Assembly: GCA_945896765.1 (NCBI GenBank)
Contig: CAMDEL010000008.1
Location: 1-18,746, forward strand
Origin: Singulisphaera sp. GP187
Lineage (GTDB): Bacteria > Planctomycetota > Phycisphaerae > Phycisphaerales > SM1A02
DNA: 18,746 nucleotides
Reading direction: 5' to 3'
Both the position numbers and the translations under genes were made by a program. The notes beneath the pieces are model-generated. The model did no database searches and had not been told where the DNA came from. It saw only the letters and a program-made list of their open reading frames with translations. Shown here in pieces: positions 8,247 to 14,990 of this stretch (position 1 is its first letter; every line of letters begins with the position of its first letter).

Positions 8247-11200
8247 TCAGCCGCCAGATGCGGCGGCAAGAGACTTTGCGACGAGATCAATCTGTTCTTG
8301 TGCTTCAGCATCAGGTCGGAGTGCCCGAGCGCGCTCGAGTGATTCTTGAGCTTCCACTTTTCGACCAGAAAGAACCTGCGCTTCAGCCAAATGTCCATAT
8401 GCCATTGCAGTAGGCTGAGCCCGAGCCGAGCGCCGAATCAGGCTTAGCGCCTCAGGAATTTGTCCAGACTTCATGAGCGCAAATCCCAGCGTGTCCATTA
8501 AATCTGGATTAGTTTGATTCGTCGCAAATGCTTTGCGCGCTCTTTCGACCGCCTGCGGAATCTTGTTGAGGACCTTGGCTTCGAGATATGCCAAGTTATT
8601 AATTGCGGCCATGTCGTCTTTCTGAATTATTAGAGACTGCTCAAACCACTTCGCAGCCTCAACAGCGTTTCCAGCTTTATATTCTGCGCCGCCCAAGACT
8701 CGACATGCATCGAACTTCTCTTCGTCGTTTGTGGCGAGCTCAAGGGCTCGCTTCGCATACTCAAGTGCCTTTGGAATTGAAGTTGTGCCAGCATCCAGGA
8801 ATCTCTGCGCAAGAGCGCGGCAAAGAGGGCTATCGGGGTTGTTGGCGCAAGCCTCTAAGACAAATGACTCCAACTTTTGAGATTTTTCTGGAGGAAAGAG
8901 AGTTCCTGCAGCAACTATCCACGGATCGGTGAGCGTACCTTTCGCAGGCGCGACCAGTTTGTACATCTCGCGCAATTGAACTATGCCTTGGTTTTTCTGC
9001 GCCTCGGTCGTCGCAGTACCTGCGATTGCCGCCGCTCCAATCATTTGAAAAAATGGTGTTGTTGGAACAAGTCCTGGAGCTAACTTCAACGCATTCAAAA
9101 TTCCCGCGAAATCAGGTGGAGAATTCATTGAACGAAGCAAAATCGATTGTGTCAATGCGCTGGGATTCTTGGTAATGGAAAAAAGCAACTCGTTGTCTTT
9201 GGCTGCCTCCAACCGAAGCGATGCGGCGATATGTGTATCAGCAAGAGTGCTAATCCAAAATGGATTCCTCGGCTCCAATAGAAGAATGTCTTGCACTGTT
9301 TGAATGGCTCCCGCATAATCGCCAGCAGTCAAGTGATATGCAATCAAAGCTTGGCGCGCTTCTTGCGAACGTGGGTTTTGCTCAATATATCTGCGAGCAG
9401 TTTGTGTCGCGGATGCAATGTCGTTGCTATCGAGCTGAATCGAAGCGAGCAATCTTGTAGCAGGCCAATAATTACCCTCTAATTCGATTGCCCGCTCAAC
9501 ATCAGAGATTGCCTTTCGCGAGAATTCGATATCGCCACTGCGCTGAAATTGACGTTGAAAAGATGAGGAGCGCACAATGAATGGCAACGCACTTGAGGGT
9601 TGAAGTCGAATGGAATCGTCAATGGCTTTCAGGAATTCTGCGGTGATCCGCTTGGTTTCGGCTACATCTGATTTAGAAAAGGACTCTTCCAATTCCGCAT
9701 TCGTGATATCCGCCATCAACAACTTATCGCCAAACGATGGATTTTCCCCCGCTAACTTTTCAACTTCCATACTCATTGCGCGCGCACCGGCAAAGTCTCT
9801 TGTTTCTAAACGCAGAGCAGAAATTTTTCGGGACATATCAAGACTCGGTTGCTTGGCATTCGCGGTTTCCAACACTTGAAGAGCACGCTTCGGCTCGCGC
9901 CGTTCGATCCATATTCCAGAGATGACCCGCGCTGCGTCTGATGATTTACTTGTGTCGAGTTCAGCCGCTTTATTGAAGTTCGTGACCGCATCGGTCAAAC
10001 GTCCCATTGAAACTTGCAACTCCGCTAATTCCGCCCAATACTGCCAGGCATCAACGCCACTGGCTTTCTGCGCGGCAGCGAGAAGGATTGCCTCCCCTTC
10101 TCCCCCACGACCAGCGCGCTGCATCGAGGACGCATACATTCTGGTGGAACTATGGTCGTTGGGGTTGATCTTCAACAAAGATTCATACAACGCCTGCGCT
10201 GCGTCTTCATTTGCACGAGCGATAAGTTCAAGTTCTCGCTGTTGACTTTCCTTATTCATCGCATCCCATGCCGCCAGTGGAAACATGACGGTACCGTCTG
10301 CGTTGAGAATGAGTTCTCGAGTTGGAGGCGACTCAACGAGTAGCTTCATTAATTGGCGCGCATTGTCAACATCTGACGGGCGAACAGAAAACATTCTCTT
10401 GCGTTCTAGAATGCTCTCTGCGCGGTTGCCGTAGATTGCCTCGAGATCAAGGTGCGCATTTCGAATCCCGACAGATTCTGGCATTGCGAGCATTGCGCTT
10501 CGCATCACTGCGCGCGCTTGTTGCATTTTGCCTGCACGAACCAAATTCTGCACATAGAGCTGAATTGTCACGAGATCGTTCGGACGGCGCGCGTATGAAG
10601 CTTGGAATGCTTCGGTTGCTCCCTCAACATCGCCATTTTTCTCACGAGCAATACCCAACAATCGGTATGCAGCCGCGGATGCTCCTGGCATCGCGACGGC
10701 CTCTTCGAAAAATTCCGCCGCCTTGATCGCATCTTTGTTTTCAAGAGCAATTCGACCTCGAAGGAGAACGGCAATTGTTGGATCCTTGCAATTCTTTTCC
10801 GCAAGTGATACCAACTGATTCGCAGCAGCTGGATTCTTATCCGCAACTGACTCTGAATAGAGTTTATCCAGCAACGTAATGTCTCCAGGCGCTAATTGCG
10901 TCGCCGTTGCGAGAGCAACCTTCGTAGCGGCTGTGATTTCGGCGAGTTCGGCTGTAATCGCAGGCTTATTCTCTTCTCTTGCCACTTGAAGTCGTTGCTT
11001 CAAACTATCACGCAGATTTGCGAGCCCCACTGCTAATACAACAGCCTTTTCATCCTCTTGAGCAAACGTTCCGTCGAGTTTGGGTTGGTCGACAAACGCT
11101 TTGAGTCGATCCAAAGCAGATGGCATCGTTGCAAGAATTTGCAACTGCTTCAGAGTTGGATCATTTGGAGAGTCCACCAAATACTGCCCGATAGAATCCT

Positions 11201-13088
11201 GTGCTTCCTTGTTTTTTCCTTGAAAGAGAAGCCACTGACATAGAACCCACTGGAGGCGCAATTCCTTTGGATAGGAAGCCATTGCATCACGAATTTGCTG
11301 CACGGCGGATTCGATATCCCCTTCGTTTGCGGAAAGTTCGGCATCACCCAATATCTTGACAACTGGGTCGGTCAGGTTGACCGCGCCATCGCCTGGAGCT
11401 TTCTTCAATTCCGCCATAATTTTCAACCCCTCGACATTCTCTGGCTCGCGTGCAAGCAAACTTGAGATCGTGCGCTTCGCATCCATCAACCGACCGAGCC
11501 TTGCTTCAATCCCAGCGCGGACCAAATAAAATTGCCCAACCTGCGGATATTCTTCCAGCGCTTGGGTGATCTTTGAGAGTGCGGCCCCCTGCTCGCCGCG
11601 AGAATTCAAGCTGACGACAGAGAGGTAATACAGATCGGCTGGGACATTCTTCTGCTTTGCAAAAATCTCCTCAAGCTTTGTTACGGTTGTTAAATAGTCC
11701 GCACGGGCAAATGCCAATTTGGCATCCAAGCGAAGCAGTGCTAGATCGGTATCGCGTCCTGCGAGAACCTTGCCGAGACGATCTCGAGCAGCTTTGGCTT
11801 TCACCAATTGAGCTGTTTTGTCAGCTGGAAGAGAAGCGGTTTCCCACTTTGTAAATTCCAGTCCGAAGATCTCTTGGAGCGCCTCTGATTTGATTTCGTC
11901 AGCGAATGCCGCAAGCATCGAAACTTTCGGAGATGGCATGGCGAGCACTTTCTCGAATGTGGCTTCGGCTTTCATGACTTGATCTGTCTTTGCTTGCAGT
12001 TTTCCAAGTGCATTTAACTCGACAAGCGAATTGGGAAATCGATCACAATAACTCTGCAGAGATTCCATCGCACGCTCAAGAGCGATATTGTCATTGATCG
12101 CGCTCGCAATATTTGCAAGATTGACCAATTCATTCCCATTGAGAGATACACAATCTCCAAACTCCTTTGCATCTCGGTTTCCTGCTTTCCAAAAGAGCGT
12201 GTCGAGAATCGACTGAATGGCTTTCGGAGTGGCGAGTGGATTTTGGTTTCTTCTCTGAAAAAGAAGATTCTGCAATTCCGCGACGCTCACTTCAGCATTG
12301 GATGCGAGGTTCGACTTTGCTTGAACAAGTAATTCGTTAAACTTGGTGGTCCGAGCCATTGCTTCGGAAGTTCGATTTTCCAGCGTGAGGCGCTGGGTAT
12401 CAAATGCGATGTCGCGAAGAAAAGTTGACCAAACGCGCGCGTCTTTGGAGTTTGTCTTGAGATACTCTTCTGCCGCCACTTCTACCGCCGTTCGTTCTTC
12501 GGTCGTTAAAATTTCGCTTCGATTCAATTCTGCGCAAATTCCCAAGCTTTGTATAGCGGCAAACTGTGGGCTGGATGGAGGAACTCGTTTAAGTGCATCT
12601 TGGCTTACTTCTGCGACTCTCTTCCACATATCCATTTGTCCAAACAACTCCGCTCGCTCGTTGAGAGAATTGATGAGCTGCAACCAGACTTCTCCATTCT
12701 CTGGAGCAGAACGCGTACGCTTTTGCATATACGCTTCTCGCTTTTGATAGAGCTCCTGCGCATCTCCTGAAGTCTTTGGCGTCATGAGAGCAAGCGCTTC
12801 GATCACTTTCTGGACATACTCCAAGTTGTTTGGTTTCTTACTGATGGCTCGGCCATATCGTCCGATCGCATCTTGGTACTTTTTGTAAGCCTCATCAGCA
12901 TTCCCTGCGGCTTCTGCGGCCTTCGCCGTGACAACAAGTTCATCACCCAACTTGACGTTTCGTTCTGGCGCTGCGCTGTAGGACCAATAGAAGATGCCCC
13001 CAAGAACGACAGAAGCGAACAAAAGGAACCCGCCAACAAGCAGGATGAACTTTTTATTTACCTTTGATTTATTTGAGCGTGTTGCCAT
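8247..13088 (-). CDS. Giant membrane-anchored tetratricopeptide-repeat protein
   Basis: A 1613-residue protein. A basic N-terminus (RSNKSKVNKK) and one transmembrane segment (about 14-35) predict a signal anchor, with the bulk in the periplasm. The rest is an Ala/Leu/Glu-rich helical solenoid. TPR-like units are visible near the N-terminus (about 45-110), in the middle (for example YRLLGIAREKNGDVEGATEAF) and most canonically at about 1456-1595 (LGGAEYKAGNAVEAAKWFEQ, LGFALMKSGQIPEALSL, HLAEAQVLSGRKVEAQESLE). TPRs are protein-binding scaffolds; no enzymatic domain is seen. Exosortase/EPS loci of other bacteria often contain a TPR protein (the PrsT lipoprotein type); this one is longer and lacks a lipobox, so equivalence is inference. 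It starts 6 nt after the EpsI-like gene, with AAGGAA 9 nt before the ATG, and ends 18 nt before the Wzz/kinase gene. Confidence 0.85.
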   Translation of the reverse strand: MATRSNKSKVNKKFILLVGGFLLFASVVLGGIFYWSYSAAPERNVKLGDELVVTAKAAEAAGNADEAYKKYQDAIGRYGRAISKKPNNLEYVQKVIEALALMTPKTSGDAQELYQKREAYMQKRTRSAPENGEVWLQLINSLNERAELFGQMDMWKRVAEVSQDALKRVPPSSPQFAAIQSLGICAELNRSEILTTEERTAVEVAAEEYLKTNSKDARVWSTFLRDIAFDTQRLTLENRTSEAMARTTKFNELLVQAKSNLASNAEVSVAELQNLLFQRRNQNPLATPKAIQSILDTLFWKAGNRDAKEFGDCVSLNGNELVNLANIASAINDNIALERAMESLQSYCDRFPNSLVELNALGKLQAKTDQVMKAEATFEKVLAMPSPKVSMLAAFADEIKSEALQEIFGLEFTKWETASLPADKTAQLVKAKAARDRLGKVLAGRDTDLALLRLDAKLAFARADYLTTVTKLEEIFAKQKNVPADLYYLSVVSLNSRGEQGAALSKITQALEEYPQVGQFYLVRAGIEARLGRLMDAKRTISSLLAREPENVEGLKIMAELKKAPGDGAVNLTDPVVKILGDAELSANEGDIESAVQQIRDAMASYPKELRLQWVLCQWLLFQGKNKEAQDSIGQYLVDSPNDPTLKQLQILATMPSALDRLKAFVDQPKLDGTFAQEDEKAVVLAVGLANLRDSLKQRLQVAREENKPAITAELAEITAATKVALATATQLAPGDITLLDKLYSESVADKNPAAANQLVSLAEKNCKDPTIAVLLRGRIALENKDAIKAAEFFEEAVAMPGASAAAYRLLGIAREKNGDVEGATEAFQASYARRPNDLVTIQLYVQNLVRAGKMQQARAVMRSAMLAMPESVGIRNAHLDLEAIYGNRAESILERKRMFSVRPSDVDNARQLMKLLVESPPTRELILNADGTVMFPLAAWDAMNKESQQRELELIARANEDAAQALYESLLKINPNDHSSTRMYASSMQRAGRGGEGEAILLAAAQKASGVDAWQYWAELAELQVSMGRLTDAVTNFNKAAELDTSKSSDAARVISGIWIERREPKRALQVLETANAKQPSLDMSRKISALRLETRDFAGARAMSMEVEKLAGENPSFGDKLLMADITNAELEESFSKSDVAETKRITAEFLKAIDDSIRLQPSSALPFIVRSSSFQRQFQRSGDIEFSRKAISDVERAIELEGNYWPATRLLASIQLDSNDIASATQTARRYIEQNPRSQEARQALIAYHLTAGDYAGAIQTVQDILLLEPRNPFWISTLADTHIAASLRLEAAKDNELLFSITKNPSALTQSILLRSMNSPPDFAGILNALKLAPGLVPTTPFFQMIGAAAIAGTATTEAQKNQGIVQLREMYKLVAPAKGTLTDPWIVAAGTLFPPEKSQKLESFVLEACANNPDSPLCRALAQRFLDAGTTSIPKALEYAKRALELATNDEEKFDACRVLGGAEYKAGNAVEAAKWFEQSLIIQKDDMAAINNLAYLEAKVLNKIPQAVERARKAFATNQTNPDLMDTLGFALMKSGQIPEALSLIRRSARAQPTAMAYGHLAEAQVLSGRKVEAQESLERARALRPDAEAQEQIDLVAKSLAAASGG

Positions 13089-13094
13089 TGTTTA

Positions 13095-13934
13095 TTATTC
13101 CTTAGATTTCGAGGCTTCAATCACAGTCCAGTCCGGCAATCGCCGCATGAGTGTCGGGAGCAATTCAGAAAGAAGATCTGCCGTGAGTTCAGTCCATTTT
13201 TCGATCGGCTGATCACTTTCTTTGACAAGCATTGAACACTGAACTTTACAGTAATACGAATAACGGCTCGAGAGGTCGAATGCATAGGTCTTGACGACAT
13301 TCGGCGATGACGTGAAACGAGCGTTTGCGATAAATAAATAGCCTCCAACCAGGCGAAACTGGGGGTTGGCTTCGTCCTGAAAGACTGTGACCGACATTTC
13401 GGTCTCGCCGATTGGCAAGAAGACTGTTTCCTCGCGCCGAGTCACTGGATCAACGACTGTCGCCGATGGATAAATCGATCCCGTCGCCAAACTCTTTGGC
13501 CCAGAAACCAAATCCCACTTTGATCGATCGAGTTGAACGTCTCTCGTAGAGGGTTGAGAGATCATGACCAAACCCGCTGCTCCCCAGCAACGCTCCGGCA
13601 CGTGTGGAATCGCATCGATCATGCCCGTGTAATAGGCGATGTGTAATGTCATGACTCCATTGGTTGGGTTGCCGTCGATTGCATAGTGACGATCCAAATA
13701 GAAGCGAGTTCCAAGACTTTCGACCATCGCCTCACCGAGACGCGAGTCGGTTCCGACGCGCTTCCACCGACCTAATTTCATTGGGATCGTGTCGAGCGAT
13801 TCTCGTAGCGGCACAGAATCTTTGCGAAGGTAAAGATTGAGCGCTGACACACTCGCGCGAAAACCAACTGCTGAAGAGATGAGAACGATGACGACCGAAG
13901 CGAATGCCACTCGGATGCTTGGCTTAAACCGCAT
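13095..13934 (-). CDS. epsI: EpsI-family exosortase-associated protein (DUF3485-like)
   Basis: A 279-residue protein with an N-terminal membrane segment (about residues 8-30) and an extracytoplasmic domain. The segment IPHVPERCWGAAGL (109-122, Cys 116) corresponds to the conserved His-x-Pro-x-x-Cys stretch of EpsI proteins, and GRWKRVG (55-61) to their early Trp motif. EpsI proteins are encoded next to, or fused to the C-terminus of, exosortases in EPS loci. Their exact biochemical role is unsettled; a part in EPS export or in exosortase-dependent surface anchoring is inferred from association. The ATG overlaps the exosortase 3' end by 11 nt and has GAGGTG 4 nt upstream. The C-terminal part (about 215-279) lacks recognisable motifs. 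Confidence 0.8.
   Translation of the reverse strand: MRFKPSIRVAFASVVIVLISSAVGFRASVSALNLYLRKDSVPLRESLDTIPMKLGRWKRVGTDSRLGEAMVESLGTRFYLDRHYAIDGNPTNGVMTLHIAYYTGMIDAIPHVPERCWGAAGLVMISQPSTRDVQLDRSKWDLVSGPKSLATGSIYPSATVVDPVTRREETVFLPIGETEMSVTVFQDEANPQFRLVGGYLFIANARFTSSPNVVKTYAFDLSSRYSYYCKVQCSMLVKESDQPIEKWTELTADLLSELLPTLMRRLPDWTVIEASKSKE
13098..13103 (-). promoter_or_regulatory. Ribosome-binding site of the TPR gene
   Basis: AAGGAA on the minus strand, 9 nt before the ATG at 13088, overlapping the final codons of the EpsI-like gene. It suggests that the two genes are translated from one message. Confidence 0.5.
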
Positions 13935-14868
13935 GTTTCACCTCAGTCTCATCGACTATGAGATTGCGGATCACCCACAGTGTTCCCATATAAAGAAAGA
14001 GTGCAGGCAACATCCAAAGAACTCCAACGAGTTCGTGAAATTCGCCGTCAACAAAATTTTGATCATATTGCGTCAAAATTCCCATCGAGGCGATGCGAAT
14101 CATGTTGACGAGTATGGCGATCGGCACGCCACACAGAACAAGGAGTGACCTCTGCCACCAACCCTTCAGATTCGTGTACGCAAGAAAAACCCCAAGGGCC
14201 AAGAAGGCGACAAGCATTCGCATCCCTGAACAAGCTTCGGCAACATTCAGTGGATGAGCGACGCCATCGGACCAAACAGTCAACGTATTTCCGTTTCGAT
14301 CGACTTCGGTTCCGATCACGGTCAACAAAAAATGCGCGCCATATGCGGCAATATCTTGCAATTGAAAGGTGACCTTATTGAGCAAGACTTCGGAAAGAGT
14401 CTGCCCAAAGGCACATGTAAAAGCAAGTGGAAACCAGAGCCAACGCATCGCTGCGGTTCCGAAGAGCAGCCAAGCAGATCCAAAGATCACTGACGCAACG
14501 CCTGCAGAAATAATGTTGTGGTGATACAAAGGCTTCGGGCCAAAGACACAGACCATGTACCAACCGACCCCAATCGCAACCAACAACAATCCCCACCAGC
14601 ACTGCTTGAATGGTTCAAGTCGAGTCAATTCCGCGCGCCGTAGCCATATGAAATACCCAGAAACCGCTGGGATCAGAAGTGTGTGGCCCCAGTCGCTTGG
14701 CTGAGTCCACGCGAATAAAAATTGCCTTTGGAAGAAATCGAAGAAGACCACGCAAAAGAGTGCAAGCAGAACCCCTCCCGCGGTGATGAGCGTCGCATTC
14801 GATAATGCGACCTCCCTTGTTGCATCAGCGGGCTTCGAGAATTTAGATTGGCTTATGGTGACAGACAA
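13924..14868 (-). CDS. xrt: Exosortase (Xrt/EpsH family membrane transpeptidase)
   Basis: A 314-residue polytopic inner-membrane protein with about eight hydrophobic segments. It carries the exosortase triad: Cys213 in EACSGMRML, Arg258 in ILVNMIRIA and His278 in FHELVGVLWML. Exosortases are thought to cut C-terminal sorting tags (PEP-CTERM and relatives) and hand proteins on to the envelope. The start is TTG (14866-14868), as no ATG or GTG exists in frame between the upstream stop and the first membrane segment. No good Shine-Dalgarno precedes it, whereas AGGGAGG occurs inside codons 18-20. The EpsI-like gene follows directly with an 11-nt overlap. No PEP-CTERM-type substrate is encoded in the window. 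The subfamily cannot be assigned by eye. Confidence 0.93.
   Translation of the reverse strand: MSVTISQSKFSKPADATREVALSNATLITAGGVLLALFCVVFFDFFQRQFLFAWTQPSDWGHTLLIPAVSGYFIWLRRAELTRLEPFKQCWWGLLLVAIGVGWYMVCVFGPKPLYHHNIISAGVASVIFGSAWLLFGTAAMRWLWFPLAFTCAFGQTLSEVLLNKVTFQLQDIAAYGAHFLLTVIGTEVDRNGNTLTVWSDGVAHPLNVAEACSGMRMLVAFLALGVFLAYTNLKGWWQRSLLVLCGVPIAILVNMIRIASMGILTQYDQNFVDGEFHELVGVLWMLPALFLYMGTLWVIRNLIVDETEVKHAV
13939..13944 (-). promoter_or_regulatory. Ribosome-binding site of the EpsI-like gene
   Basis: GAGGTG on the minus strand, 4 nt before the ATG at 13934 and inside the last codons of the exosortase. It supports the short overlapping start. Confidence 0.5.
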
Positions 14869-14990
14869 TGTTGTTGCACTATTGTGACATTCGGACGTGA
14901 CATAGAACTGAGAGTTACAGTATTAGGTAATAAATAGTTCGACCGTTTCAACTATCCGCTTGCAATCAAACCTTCAGAATTGACTTGATT
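14869..14990 (-). promoter_or_regulatory. Intergenic region before the exosortase gene; candidate promoter/operator
   Basis: A 122-nt AT-richer gap, the longest between minus-strand genes here, so a likely place for an internal promoter of the exosortase-to-ftsI run. It contains a direct repeat GTGACAT (plus strand 14884-14890 and 14897-14903, 13-bp period) with a third partial copy GTGACA at 14858-14863 at the start of the gene. It also holds the inverted repeat described separately. TTGAAA followed 20 nt later by TAATAC is present on the minus strand, but the spacing is poor, so no promoter is asserted. Confidence 0.3.
14934..14955 (-). terminator. Weak inverted repeat after the OPX gene; possible terminator or operator
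   Basis: ATAGTT and AACTAT form a 6-bp perfect stem, extendable by GA/TC with one bulged base, around a short loop. On the minus strand it is followed by TTATTACC, not a clean T-run. The stem is AT-rich and weak, so termination here would be partial at most. Confidence 0.2.

Noticed and set aside
8247..13088. Several smaller open frames on both strands inside the TPR gene
   Set aside because: All lack motifs and ribosome-binding sites, and the 1613-codon frame is continuous with clear TPR units.
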